A stretch of DNA of 64,000 nt from JAAZBV01 sp964460435. Lineage in GTDB: Bacteria > Desulfobacterota > DSM-4660 > Desulfatiglandales > HGW-15. The position numbers were made by a program, and so were the translations under genes. Location of the stretch: NCBI GenBank assembly GCA_964460435.1, contig CAYWRH010000004.1:10009-74008 (forward strand), given 5' to 3'. Below, in pieces: positions 53,609-62,716 of the stretch. The notes beneath the pieces were generated by a model, which had not been told where the DNA came from, made no database searches, and saw only the letters and a list, made by a program, of their open reading frames with translations. Position 1 is the stretch's first letter, and every line of letters starts with the position of its first letter.

Positions 53609-55699
53609 ATGGTAGAGACAAAGAGGGGCGGTTATACAGGTAAGATACTCAGGGTGAACCTGACGAATAAATCAACCAGCGCTATACCCACTGAAAGGTA
53701 TGAGGAGTATGGCGGCGGACACGGCATGGGCTCTGCCATATTCTTTGACCTTGTGGGTGATCAGCTCCCCTTTGAGGCATTTGATCCCAAAAACCTGATA
53801 ATCATTATGGGCCACCCCTTTGCAGGCACCTTTATGCCAGGTTCAGGCAGGAGCGAGGTACAGGGGCTTGCGCCCATGCTATACCCTGTTGAGTGGTTCG
53901 GCCACAGCAGTTTTGGCGGCAGATTTACCGCACAACTTAAATTCGCCGGATGGGATGGCATTGTGGTTGAAGGTGCTGCAGATAAACCCGTGTGGATCAA
54001 TATTATAAACGATAAGGTTACCATAGAAGATGCGAATGGCATATGGGGCATGGACACATGGGATACACAGGAAGAGATATCAAGGCGTGTAAACCCATCC
54101 CTCAAATTCGGTGAATGGGCAGACTATCATGAGAGCTATTCCACCCAGATACCTGCTGTTGTATGCTGCGGGCTTGCAGGCGAAAACAAGAGCCGCATGG
54201 CAGCGCTCCTCCACGGGCCTGGGTCACAGGCAGCGCTCTGCGGTTTTGGGGGGGTGTTCGGTTCAAAAAACTTAAAGGCCATAAGCGCAATAGGCACAGG
54301 GAGCGCGCCTGTTGCTGACCCTAATGCCTTTATGGAGACACGCCTATGGTACAACCAGTTTCAGTTCAATGTGGATAACCCCAGAAGAAAGGATATGATG
54401 GGCGGGTTTTATTTCTGGATCAATGGCTCCCCTGCAGGCGCGAGTGTAACCAATAATCCCTTTTTCATGTCCGACAACTCCCCCATTGTGCCTGCCCGCG
54501 CTGCGGCCTGTGCTTCATGCCCCAGGGGCTGTCGCCAGCGGCTGGCCACCGGCGACAATAACGAATCAGTATGCGCCGGCGCTGCCTCTGTATTCCTCGA
54601 TAATGCCACACGCAAGATGAACCGCCAGGGTAATGACATGATGCAGAAATATGGCCTGAGCCACTGGCATTTTATGGCTACGACCCAGTATGTTAAACAT
54701 CTCTATGCAACAGGCAAACTTGGAAGAGGAAAACCTATTGACTGTGATCTTCCGCTGGATAAGGCGGGAACACTTGGTTTTATGGATATCTTCATGAGGC
54801 AGATCGCCACGGGCGAAGGCATTGGCAAAGAGCTTGCCCAGGGGCTTGCAAGGGCAGCAAAAAGCTGGGGTACCTATGATGAAGACTTTAACAATGGAAA
54901 ACTCCAGCTTGCCTACTGGGGCACATCCATGCACTATGACCCGAGGGTTGAGGCAGAGTGGGGTTATGGCTCACTCATGGGAGAAAGGGATCTCATGCTC
55001 CACAGCATGGCAAATTATCCTCTGCACTGGATGCCGGAGGCATTCCGCATGGAGGGCAAAGAGCCCTATCTCTCCGCTGAGCAGGCTGTACAGCTTACAT
55101 CGGATGCCATGATACCCTATAATGGTGATGTGTTCATGCTTGACTATAGTGATGGCCCAACAGGCATCTACTCAGAGCACAAGGTTAAGCAGGTGGCATG
55201 GGTAAAACACTATGAAAAATTCTGGCTGGGTTCAAACGGTTTCTGCGGCTGGATATGGCCCATGTGCTTTACCAATAACTCTGCGGATAACAGGGGCGCA
55301 ACACCCGAGGCAGAACCTAGGTTCTTTAATGCGGTCACCGGTAAAAAGATCACCTTTGCCGATGGTATGGAGCTTGGCCACAAGATATTTACCCTGGACA
55401 GGGCCATATGGACATTGCAGGGAAGGCACAGAAACATGGAGGTGTTCCCTGATTATATCCATGAACAGGGCTCTCCCGGAGCGCTTTTACCCATGTATGA
55501 TGACAAGACCAAAAAGTGGGCGTATGCAGATGGCAAAGGACGAAAGCTTGACCGCAACAGGTTTGAAGAGTGGAAGACAAAGTTCTATGAATTTGAGGGT
55601 TTTAACAGTGAATCCGGATGGCCTACAAAAAAGACACTTGAAGGCATGGGGCTAAAAAGGGTGGCGGATGTGATGAAGAGTAAAGGCCGGCTGGGGTAA
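53609..55699 (+). CDS. Aldehyde:ferredoxin oxidoreductase family (tungsten/molybdenum) enzyme
   Basis: 696 aa from the ATG with GGAGG nine bases upstream. The N-terminal AOR domain begins GGYTGKILRVNLTNKSTSAI and has the cofactor-binding GHPFAGTFMPGSGRSEVQGL and the FGGRFTAQLKFAGWDGIVV segment. Cysteines at about 301, 304 and 308 (CASCPRGC) and one near 545 would hold the 4Fe-4S cluster beside the bis-pyranopterin. The enzyme oxidises aldehydes to acids, giving electrons to ferredoxin. No signal peptide is seen, so it should be cytoplasmic, unlike its exported selenoprotein neighbour. It is not in the typical 605-aa AOR length class. Confidence 0.92.
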   Translation: MVETKRGGYTGKILRVNLTNKSTSAIPTERYEEYGGGHGMGSAIFFDLVGDQLPFEAFDPKNLIIIMGHPFAGTFMPGSGRSEVQGLAPMLYPVEWFGHSSFGGRFTAQLKFAGWDGIVVEGAADKPVWINIINDKVTIEDANGIWGMDTWDTQEEISRRVNPSLKFGEWADYHESYSTQIPAVVCCGLAGENKSRMAALLHGPGSQAALCGFGGVFGSKNLKAISAIGTGSAPVADPNAFMETRLWYNQFQFNVDNPRRKDMMGGFYFWINGSPAGASVTNNPFFMSDNSPIVPARAAACASCPRGCRQRLATGDNNESVCAGAASVFLDNATRKMNRQGNDMMQKYGLSHWHFMATTQYVKHLYATGKLGRGKPIDCDLPLDKAGTLGFMDIFMRQIATGEGIGKELAQGLARAAKSWGTYDEDFNNGKLQLAYWGTSMHYDPRVEAEWGYGSLMGERDLMLHSMANYPLHWMPEAFRMEGKEPYLSAEQAVQLTSDAMIPYNGDVFMLDYSDGPTGIYSEHKVKQVAWVKHYEKFWLGSNGFCGWIWPMCFTNNSADNRGATPEAEPRFFNAVTGKKITFADGMELGHKIFTLDRAIWTLQGRHRNMEVFPDYIHEQGSPGALLPMYDDKTKKWAYADGKGRKLDRNRFEEWKTKFYEFEGFNSESGWPTKKTLEGMGLKRVADVMKSKGRLG

Positions 55700-55719
55700 G
55701 GCAAGGAGATGATAATACT

Positions 55720-55806
55720 ATGATCAAATCCGAATGGATTGATATTAGTGTTCCGTTTAAGGTTGATCAGCCAATGCCATATTCCCCTCCTGATCCCCAA
55801 AGATGA
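55720..55806 (+). pseudogene. N-terminal fragment of a cyclase/kynurenine-formamidase-like gene
   Basis: AGGAGA precedes ATG at 55720; the 28 codons read EWIDISVPFKVDQPMPYS, the start of cyclase family proteins (WIDISVPL...MP). TGA follows at 55804, and no further homologous frame was found. It is 20 bases after the AOR gene, so a third operon gene may have been lost. The rest of the gap to 56138 has no gene. Confidence 0.5.
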
Positions 55807-56137
55807 AAGTTACCACGATTTTTGAGAGGATAAAAGGGTGACACAGGCCAGTGCAGGGCAATCATCCGACCTGTGTAAAAAAATTTCAATCAAATAGATT
55901 TTACCCATTACAAATTCTAATTCTAATGATATACTTTTGTCAGTGTTTCACCATGATCCCCGTGATCCCAATCCTGCGATTATTGCGCTACTTAAATCTG
56001 ACAGGGAGATCAGATTATTCTACCTGCTATAAGAAGAAGACTTTTAAGGTATGCCTGTATATAAAAGTTATTGGCCGGTTTGCAGCATATTGCTTTTTTG
56101 ACCATAAACTTTTTTCTTTCTTTAAAGGAGGGATAAA

Positions 56138-56587
56138 ATGAAATTAGTAAAAGAGATTTTAAAAAACAAGGCTATTAAGGAGGTCTATTCGGTAACCCCT
56201 GATTCGCTTGTTTTTGATGCCCTCAAGCTGCTGGCAGAAAAAAACATAGGGGCTCTGATGGTTATCGACAAGAAGGGGAAGGTTGTTGGCATCTTTTCCG
56301 AAAGGGATTATACACGAAAGGTAATCCTGAAAGGGAAATCCTCAAAAGAGACAAAGGTGCAGGATATCATGACCTCCGCACGCTCTATGTACAAAATCAA
56401 ACCTGAAACAGAGATAAACGAATGTATGGTTCTCATGACAGGCAAACATATCCGCCATTTGCCAGTTTTTGACAGGCAAAAATTTATTGGCCTGATATCA
56501 ATAGGTGATATTTTAAAGGCCGTTATTGTAGAAAAGGAAAAGCTGATTGATGACCTAAGTGACTATATTGCAGGCAAGTACGCTTAA
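56138..56587 (+). CDS. CBS-domain pair protein
   Basis: 149 aa with two CBS domains: about 15-70 (SVTPDSLVFDALKLLAEKNI) and about 80-140 (DIMTSARSMYKIKPETEINE, MTGKHIRHLPVFD). Such stand-alone CBS pairs bind adenosyl nucleotides and act as energy sensors. AGGAGG precedes the ATG. No partner gene is adjacent. Confidence 0.9.
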   Translation: MKLVKEILKNKAIKEVYSVTPDSLVFDALKLLAEKNIGALMVIDKKGKVVGIFSERDYTRKVILKGKSSKETKVQDIMTSARSMYKIKPETEINECMVLMTGKHIRHLPVFDRQKFIGLISIGDILKAVIVEKEKLIDDLSDYIAGKYA

Positions 56588-56695
56588 ATTGATGCTTAAA
56601 CCTGACTTAAAAGCTTTATTATATTGCAGAAGAGGCAAGGCCAGCCAGAAAGCCAGCTTCCAGGCATGCCTTGTCTCTTCCAGGTATTTAGATAG

Positions 56696-57151
56696 CTATT
56701 TCTGACGTTTTGCAACCAGGGGAGGCATCTGCATACCGCCGCCACCAGCTCCGCCACCGGGGCCGCCGCCCATGCCGCCTTCTCTTTCCATAGTGAGCGT
56801 CAGCTCATCACCGGAAATTGTCCCTTTGTATGTAATTTTCATTTCATTGCCCTGCATGCCCTGCACCTTTACCACAAAGGAAACCTTGTCGCCATCTATC
56901 TTGCCTTCGGAGATCTGGTTTTCTCTGCCCATGGGGCCGATAGTGGATCCTGTCAGGTTTGCGCCATCTGCCTTGAGGTTAAATGTCCATTTCATTGGCC
57001 CCTGGGGCCCGCCACCGCCGCCACCGCCGCCGGGTCCGCCAGCAGGGATTGCCATCTCTGCTACCCATGTCCCTGTAACATCGGCTGCCATTACAGCGCC
57101 GGATAAAAGAAACAATAATGTTGAAGCAACAACAATCAATTTTGTTTTCAT
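56696..57151 (-). CDS. Exported Gly-rich small protein
   Basis: 151 aa with a signal peptide (MKTKLIVVASTLLFLLSGAV, cut after MAA). The body begins VTGTWVAEMAIPA and has two Gly-rich runs: eight Gly near residue 45 and a GGGPGGGAGGGG tail near 130. The middle part (WTFNLKADGANLTGSTIGPM) resembles small lipocalin-like beta domains. Codon repeats of GGC/CCG give GC-rich tracts that differ from the surroundings. Role unknown. Confidence 0.7.
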   Translation of the reverse strand: MKTKLIVVASTLLFLLSGAVMAADVTGTWVAEMAIPAGGPGGGGGGGGPQGPMKWTFNLKADGANLTGSTIGPMGRENQISEGKIDGDKVSFVVKVQGMQGNEMKITYKGTISGDELTLTMEREGGMGGGPGGGAGGGGMQMPPLVAKRQK

Positions 57152-57351
57152 GCTCTTTCCTCCTTCTTAAATGATAGGTTTGAATAGGCGTTAAAGATAT
57201 CCTGGTCTTGCCGGTTTGGTTTAACCATTTTTGTGATGATATGTTTCTCTATTTTGTTTGTCAATATTTGTAAATAATATATTGATATTTATAAGGTAAA
57301 AACTAATAATGCCTTAAAACTACACTTTAAAGCCAGGGCAGGAAACCTTGA

Positions 57352-58926
57352 ATGAAATTTTGCAGTTTGTTATTTATCTTTATTTGGATGTCCAATTTCA
57401 GTGTATCAGCACAATGGGTACCTGATATTGAAAATGGAAACTATAAAAATCCTATAATATTTGCTGACTATTCAGACCCTGATGTTATCAGGGTAGATGA
57501 TGACTTTTACATGGTTTCATCCAGTTTTAACTGTATGCCCGGGATTCCTGTGCTTCATTCCCGCGACCTTGTGAATTGGCGAATTATAAACCATGTTTAT
57601 GATTCGCTCCCTCTTGAAAAGTATGATAAAACTGTTCATGGCCAGGGCTCATGGGCGCCATCTATCCGCTGCCATAATGGTCTTTTTTATGTCTATTTCT
57701 GCACACCCCACGACGGACTCTTTATGGCAACAGCAAAAGGCCCTGCTGGCAAATGGGACTTGCATCTTGTTGAGGAGGTGGAGCTGTGGGAAGACCCTTG
57801 CCCATTCTGGGATGATGATGGCAATGCATACCTTGTAAGGAGCAAGCTCAGGGCAGATATCCTGTACCTTCACCGCATGAGCCCTGATGGTAAAAGGATC
57901 ATGGATAATGGCAAGGTCATCTACCATGATATAAAAAGGCAGCCGGTTATTGAAGGGCCAAAGCTCTATAAAAAGGATGGTTTTTATTACATATTCGCAC
58001 CTGCGGGCGGTGTGCAGACCGGGTGGCAGACGGTTCTCAGGTCAAAAAATATTTATGGCCCATATGAAGAAAAGGTTGTTCTGCATCAGGGGAGCACTGA
58101 TATAAACGGGCCGCACCAGGGGGGGCTTGTGGAACTTAAGTCAGGCGAATGGCGGTTTATACACTTTCAGGATTACGGCGCATATGGCCGTGTTGTTCAC
58201 ATGCAGCCGGTTGAATGGAGAGATGGCTGGCCCATTATTGGAAAGGATATTAATGGAGATGGCATAGGCGAGCCTGTGAGGGAGGATAAAAAACCTGATG
58301 TGGGCAGGGTATACCCGGTCGTTATCCCTCAGACGACCGATGAGTTTGGTGATAACAGTCTGGGGCTTCAGTGGCAGTGGCAGGCAAACCCGAAAAAGGC
58401 ATGGTATTCCCTTACCGAATCTCCGGGTAACATACGCCTCTACTCTGTAAAAAACTTTACCCAGAATGGGAACCTGTGGTTTGTGCCCAATCTTTTGCTT
58501 CAGAAGTTTCCTACCCCCTCTTTTTGCGCTAGTACAAAAGTTACCTTTGTGCCTGATAAGGAAGAGGAAAAGAGCGGTCTTGTAATCATGGGCAAAGAAT
58601 GGGCATTTATTGCCTGCACAAAGAGCAGTGAGGGCTTTAAGATAGGTATGTATAAGGGCTCCTATTTTGAGGGGGAGGACAAGACTGAAAAGATTGAATC
58701 GCACACCCTGGAGCAGGGCACATGCTATCTGAGGGTGCAGGTGGATAACAATGCCCTGTGCACATTCTCTTACAGTTATGATGGAATCGATTTTAAGACC
58801 ATTGGCAAGGCGTTTAACGCAACCCCAGGTATGTGGATCGGGGCGAAGGTGGGGCTTTTCAGTATCAATCCTAACATAGCGGAAAGTAAAGGATACGCGG
58901 ATTTTGACTGGTTCAGGGTTGAATAA
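57352..58926 (+). CDS. Glycoside hydrolase family 43 (beta-xylosidase/arabinofuranosidase type)
   Basis: 524 aa. A signal peptide (FCSLLFIFIWMSNFSVSA) leads to a five-blade GH43 domain (about 28-310). The catalytic base Asp is in FADYSDPDVIRVDDDFYMV, the pKa-setting Asp in WEDPCPFWDDDGNAYLV and the acid Glu in VIEGPKLYKKDGFYYIF. HGQGSWAPSIRCHNGLFYVY is typical of the subfamily acting on xylo- or arabino-oligosaccharides. Residues 330-520 form a concanavalin-like beta-sandwich (DEFGDNSLGLQWQWQANP start), the usual C-terminal module. It is exported with no lipobox. The exact sugar cannot be read. Confidence 0.9.
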   Translation: MKFCSLLFIFIWMSNFSVSAQWVPDIENGNYKNPIIFADYSDPDVIRVDDDFYMVSSSFNCMPGIPVLHSRDLVNWRIINHVYDSLPLEKYDKTVHGQGSWAPSIRCHNGLFYVYFCTPHDGLFMATAKGPAGKWDLHLVEEVELWEDPCPFWDDDGNAYLVRSKLRADILYLHRMSPDGKRIMDNGKVIYHDIKRQPVIEGPKLYKKDGFYYIFAPAGGVQTGWQTVLRSKNIYGPYEEKVVLHQGSTDINGPHQGGLVELKSGEWRFIHFQDYGAYGRVVHMQPVEWRDGWPIIGKDINGDGIGEPVREDKKPDVGRVYPVVIPQTTDEFGDNSLGLQWQWQANPKKAWYSLTESPGNIRLYSVKNFTQNGNLWFVPNLLLQKFPTPSFCASTKVTFVPDKEEEKSGLVIMGKEWAFIACTKSSEGFKIGMYKGSYFEGEDKTEKIESHTLEQGTCYLRVQVDNNALCTFSYSYDGIDFKTIGKAFNATPGMWIGAKVGLFSINPNIAESKGYADFDWFRVE

Positions 58927-58930
58927 TATT

Positions 58931-59374
58931 TTATTTCTTCCACCCGAATTCGGAATAGATATTTCCTTTCAGATATTGCTCAATAGCATTACGCACATAG
59001 GGCACCATGTTAACAGGCAGGGCCTCCACATTAAACCATATCAGGCCATCACACCTTTCAGGTTCCATGTTCCTTATTGTGCCTGCCCATCTCCTTGTGG
59101 TGAAAAAGAATGCTATTCTTTCATCCAAATCTCTTCTGTGGGTGATATGGGCAAGGACAAGATCATCTGGGTCGATCTTAATCCCTGCCTCTTCATATGC
59201 CTCTCTTGCCATTGCCTCACGAGCTGTTTCGTTGCCCTCAAAATGGCCAGCAACAACACTGTACTTCCCGTCCTCATACCCGGTATTTTTTCTTAGCAGC
59301 AACAGGGTTTTATTCTCCATGAATAAAAGCAGGTGCGCTTCCGGTATGAGTCTGAATCTTTCCTGGGGCATCAT
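58931..59374 (-). CDS. Nudix hydrolase
   Basis: 147 aa. The Nudix box GHFEGNETAREAMAREAYEE followed by AGI (about 43-65) is complete (GX5EX7REXXEEXG). These enzymes cleave nucleoside diphosphate-X bonds with magnesium. The ending WFNVEALPVNMVPYVRNAIEQ fits an NUDT-type fold without extra modules. The stop lies five bases from the convergent GH43 stop. Substrate unknown. Confidence 0.92.
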   Translation of the reverse strand: MMPQERFRLIPEAHLLLFMENKTLLLLRKNTGYEDGKYSVVAGHFEGNETAREAMAREAYEEAGIKIDPDDLVLAHITHRRDLDERIAFFFTTRRWAGTIRNMEPERCDGLIWFNVEALPVNMVPYVRNAIEQYLKGNIYSEFGWKK

Positions 59375-59520
59375 TTATCCTTTAACAGGTGAAGGCTGAG
59401 TTTAACATATCCGCATGCCCTCTATCAATAAAAGCATTGATTGTACACCCGGAAAATATATTATTGATTTAAATACCTGACAGAAGGATAAAACATTTAA
59501 CAGAGGAAGAATGAAAGGGT

Positions 59521-60729
59521 GTGAGTTTGAACCATTTTGATTGCATAATTATCGGCGCAGGGGCCTCTGGCCTTATGTGTGCCGCCACAGCAGGGAAACG
59601 CAGCCGCAAGGTGCTTGTGCTTGATAAAGGCAACAGAGCGGGTAGAAAGATCATTGTGTCGGGCGGCGGCAGGTGTAATTTTACAAATCTTTATATGGAT
59701 TCTGGCCGCTATGTTTCGGCGAACCCCCATTTCTGCAAATCTGCCTTAAAACGATATACCCAGCATGACTTTATTGCCCTGGTAAATAAATACAAGATCC
59801 CCTTTGAGGAGCGGGAAGATGGACAGTTATTCTGCCTGAACTCCTCATGGGATATCCTGAAGATGCTCATTACAGAGTGTGAAGCGGCAGGGGTTCAGAT
59901 CGTAAAAGGGTGTGAGGTAAAATCCATTGTCACAGAAGGCAGTGAAGAGAGCCCCATAATGTACCTCCTCTCCACTGACAAAGGAGATTTTAAGGCTGCC
60001 TCCCTTGTGGTTGCAACCGGTGGCGTCTCAATGCCAAAGCTCGGTGCAACAGGGTTCGGTTATGAGATAGCAAGGCAATTTGGCCTCTCTGTTTTGCCTG
60101 TAAGGGCGGGTCTTGTGCCCTTCAGGTTTACTGGCAGGTATATTGAGGTGTTTGAAAGGCTTTCAGGTATTACTATTGATGCAACCTTAAGCACAGATAA
60201 AAAATCATTTAGGGGAAATCTGCTCTTTACCCACAGGGGCATAAGCGGGCCAGTTGCATTGCAGCTATCCAATTACTGGCATACGGGGGAAATCATTACC
60301 CTAAACCTGCTTCCTGACATCGATGTTGAAGCGTGGCTAAGGGAACAGAAGTTATTACGGCCAAGGGCTCTTTTGCACAATCTTGTATCCCGTCTACTGC
60401 CGAAAAACCTTGTTCATGAATTGAAGGAGCTATCCTGGCCGCACCTTTCTAATAAACCTGTTGCAGATATAACGGGCAGGGAGCTTAAAAGGGTTGCGGA
60501 TGCACTTACCCGGTGGGAACTTAAGCCATCAGGAACAGAAGGCTTTCGTACAGCCGAGGTAACCCTAGGCGGTGTGGATACAGCGGAGTTATCCTCAAAG
60601 AGCATGGAGAGCAAAAGACAGCCCGGGTTATATTTTATTGGTGAAGTGGTAGATGTTACAGGTCACCTTGGAGGCTTTAACCTCCAGTGGGCATGGTCTT
60701 CAGGCCATGCAGCAGGAGAGGCTGTATAA
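59521..60729 (+). CDS. HI0933/YhiN-family FAD-dependent oxidoreductase
   Basis: 402 aa from a GTG start; an AAAGGG site is close upstream. FAD-binding GAGASGLMCAATAGKRSRKV (about 12-31), GGGRCNFTNL and the family ending GEVVDVTGHLGGFNLQWAWS are unmistakable. The family includes BaiN-type bile-acid reductases and uncharacterised flavoproteins. Its substrate here is unknown. It is cytoplasmic, with no close operon partner. Confidence 0.93.
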   Translation: MSLNHFDCIIIGAGASGLMCAATAGKRSRKVLVLDKGNRAGRKIIVSGGGRCNFTNLYMDSGRYVSANPHFCKSALKRYTQHDFIALVNKYKIPFEEREDGQLFCLNSSWDILKMLITECEAAGVQIVKGCEVKSIVTEGSEESPIMYLLSTDKGDFKAASLVVATGGVSMPKLGATGFGYEIARQFGLSVLPVRAGLVPFRFTGRYIEVFERLSGITIDATLSTDKKSFRGNLLFTHRGISGPVALQLSNYWHTGEIITLNLLPDIDVEAWLREQKLLRPRALLHNLVSRLLPKNLVHELKELSWPHLSNKPVADITGRELKRVADALTRWELKPSGTEGFRTAEVTLGGVDTAELSSKSMESKRQPGLYFIGEVVDVTGHLGGFNLQWAWSSGHAAGEAV

Positions 60730-60768
60730 CTATGGCAGAATGCAAGGTCTATAATCATATTAAAGTAA

Positions 60769-60939
60769 ATATTTTATGTTGCTGATTATACAATAAGTGA
60801 CAATAGCGGTGGCATCTCTATTGATGTGAATCCAATAACTTCCCCTGTCCCTGAGCCAGCCACCATGTTACTCCTTGGTCCAGGTATAGTAGGTATTGCT
60901 GGTTTCAGGAAGAAATTTTTTAAAAATAATCCGTCATGA
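60769..60939 (+). pseudogene. PEP-CTERM protein C-terminal remnant
   Basis: An open frame without a start reads ISIDVNPITSPVPEPATMLL, then LGPGIVGIAGFRKKF, and ends at TGA 60937-60939. VPEPAT plus a hydrophobic helix and a basic end is the PEP-CTERM sorting signal cut by exosortase. The rest of the protein is missing. The organism, or its ancestor, therefore has or had an exosortase system. Confidence 0.75.
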
Positions 60940-61065
60940 TTTTATTACATTTAAGGCAGGGTCATACATTTATCTATGCCTGTTTTATTGAATTTTACCC
61001 ATAATTCCCCGCCTAGTTCTTATTGAATAATCCCCTATTTTCCATTTGTTTATTTTCATAATACG

Positions 61066-61106
61066 CATAACCCGAAGGTCGTTGGTTCGAATCCAGCCCC
61101 CGCTAA
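61066..61106 (+). repeat. 3'-fragment of a tRNA gene (probable att-site scar)
   Basis: The segment starts CATAACCCGAAGGTC, then has the T-loop GGTTCGAATCC and ends CCCCCGCTA. That is the anticodon (CAT) to acceptor end of an elongator tRNA-Met-like gene. The 5' half is absent. Integrases commonly leave such 3' halves as attachment repeats. It is the left limit of the accessory genes up to 63.6 kb. Confidence 0.75.
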
Positions 61107-61254
61107 CAATAAAAAATTCAAGGGCTTACATCATTTTTTGGTATAAGCTCTTTTGTTGGGGGCAAGAGTCTCTCCTTTGGGATGCCTTTCTTCTTCTTGA
61201 CCAGGTCAATACCTTTCCGTATACTTATGTCAACAAATGGGAGGATATTCGACG

Positions 61255-61458
61255 ATGAAAGAATTCAGTGTTGTTATAGAAAAGGATGAAGATGGTTTTT
61301 TTGTCGCCTCTGTGCCATCTCTTCGCGGATGTCATACCCAGGCAAAATCTATCGACACCCTTATGAAAAGAATCAGGGAGGCAATTGAACTCTGTCTTGA
61401 GGTAGAATATCCGATATCAAATGAATTTATCGGCGTGCAAAGGGTTGCAGTCAAATGA
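61255..61458 (+). CDS. HicB-family antitoxin
   Basis: 67 aa with the HicB partial RNase-H-like fold: FSVVIEKDEDGFFVASVPSL then GCHTQAKSIDTLMKRIREAI. GGGAGG lies upstream. It overlaps the following HicA-like frame by four bases (ATGA). The short form lacks a separate C-terminal DNA-binding domain. Its toxin partner is frameshifted, so it may be an orphan. Confidence 0.85.
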   Translation: MKEFSVVIEKDEDGFFVASVPSLRGCHTQAKSIDTLMKRIREAIELCLEVEYPISNEFIGVQRVAVK

Positions 61459-61684
61459 TGGGAACATTTCCATCCATAACAGGATTGTTTTTCATCCGCA
61501 CCCTGCGTAAGGTGGGTTTTGAAGTAATACGGATAAAAGGTAGTCATCATTTCCTGCAACACCCTTATGGTCGAGCCACAGTTTTGTCCCTGTTCACCGC
61601 GGTGAAACTATAGGCAGAGGCCTTCTTTCTCAAATTTTGAAAGATTGTGATATATCAAAGGAAGAATTACAGGAGATACTTTAG
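61455..61684 (+). pseudogene. HicA-family toxin, frameshifted
   Basis: The first frame gives TLRKVGFEVIRIKGSHHFLQ, including the HicA catalytic GSHH histidine. Near 61590 a base is missing, and the rest (PVHRGETIGRGLLSQILKDC) continues in another frame to TAG at 61682-61684. A normal HicA is about 75 aa, as this would be if repaired. HicA is an mRNA-cleaving dsRBD-like toxin; as written it would not fold. Confidence 0.75.
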
Positions 61685-61729
61685 TATATTGAATCTTCAT
61701 ACTCATTACGACGACGGTTCATTCAGATA

Positions 61730-61931
61730 ATTCAGCTTGGGATAAAATATCCCTCTGCCCAGTTTATAAACGACTACTGCATCTATCTGTTTCTTGCGTG
61801 AGAGAGTAATAACCTTTGGAAAGAGAGGTCTCTTTAAGTTCTTTGCACTGATACCCGCATCCTCAATGATTTCTGATAAGGTTAAATCCTTTAACTCACA
61901 GTATGCCTTTATCTTGGACTTTTGATTATTT
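61730..61931 (-). pseudogene. Degenerate serine recombinase N-terminal fragment
   Basis: The minus frame reads NQKSKIKAYCELKDLTLSEI, then EDAGISAKNLKRP and RKKQIDAVVVYKLGR, which matches the recombinase encoded at 62920-63597 (DNQKSKIQAYCLLKDL, EDAGISAKNLNR, INAVVVYKLDR). Both ends are lost. It is a relic of a related element. Confidence 0.8.
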
Positions 61932-62127
61932 ATTATTTATTATCATCGACTTTCAGTTTTTCTATCGACATGAATATAGTTTTTTTAACACACCATTTCT
62001 CAGAATCTTAATACCGTAAAAAACTGGATTGTCAGACAGTTGGCTTTCTACTTGCCCAAGATATATAATTTTCATATACTTAAAATATCAACTGTTTTAA
62101 TCTCTGTATCATTAGATTGTGGAAATT

Positions 62128-62712
62128 ATGAAGATAAATAAAAGTGATTCACCTAAAGTATATATTATTGCAGGACCTAATGGTGCAGGTAAAACAACCT
62201 TTGCGAATGAGTTTCTTCCCAAATTCGTGAACTGTCGGGAATTCCTGAACGCTGACCTTATTGCTGCCGGGTTGTCACCTTTTGCGCCTGAGAAACAAAA
62301 TTTTCGTGCAGGACGTTTGCTTCTTTCTCGTATTAGGGAATTGATGGATGAAAGACAAGATTTCGGTTTCGAGACAACCTTATCAGGAAGAAGCTATATC
62401 CCTATGATTAAAGAGATGAAAGAACTTGGATATCAAATTATTACATTCTTCTTGTGGCTTCCTAATGCTAAGCTAGCAAACATGAGGGTGAAGGCTAGAG
62501 TTAGGCAGGGGGGGCATGATGTCCCCGCAGTTATAATTGGCAGGCGATATAGATCGGGGCTGCATAATTTTTTCCATCAGTATCGTCAACTAATTGATGC
62601 TTGGTGGTTTTATGATGCGTCTCAACTGCCTCCTGAGATTATTGCCCATGAGGAAGATGGTAAATTAGAGTTATTTAATGAACAACTTTTTTTTAAAATT
62701 CAAGGATGTTAA
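62128..62712 (+). CDS. Zeta-toxin-like ATPase
   Basis: 194 aa from ATG 62128 (a GTG nine bases upstream is in frame). Walker A GPNGAGKTTFANEFLP is at about 15-30; then FLNADLIAAGLSPFAPEK and FGFETTLSGRSYIPMIKEMK follow the zeta toxin pattern (nucleotide kinase-like fold, possible UDP-GlcNAc phosphorylation in the known epsilon-zeta systems). A 64-aa gene starts four bases after it and is the probable antitoxin. Codon use is AT-rich compared with the core genes. Confidence 0.85.
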   Translation: MKINKSDSPKVYIIAGPNGAGKTTFANEFLPKFVNCREFLNADLIAAGLSPFAPEKQNFRAGRLLLSRIRELMDERQDFGFETTLSGRSYIPMIKEMKELGYQIITFFLWLPNAKLANMRVKARVRQGGHDVPAVIIGRRYRSGLHNFFHQYRQLIDAWWFYDASQLPPEIIAHEEDGKLELFNEQLFFKIQGC

Positions 62713-62716
62713 ATTT

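Noticed and set aside
56740..57060. GGC/CCG-rich tracts as a repeat array
   Set aside because: They are Gly codon runs inside the exported Gly-rich protein gene, not a DNA repeat element.
61046..61258. Open frame across the tRNA fragment (about 70 codons)
   Set aside because: It overlaps the tRNA scar and the HicB start; the peptide looks like translated tRNA and linker sequence.
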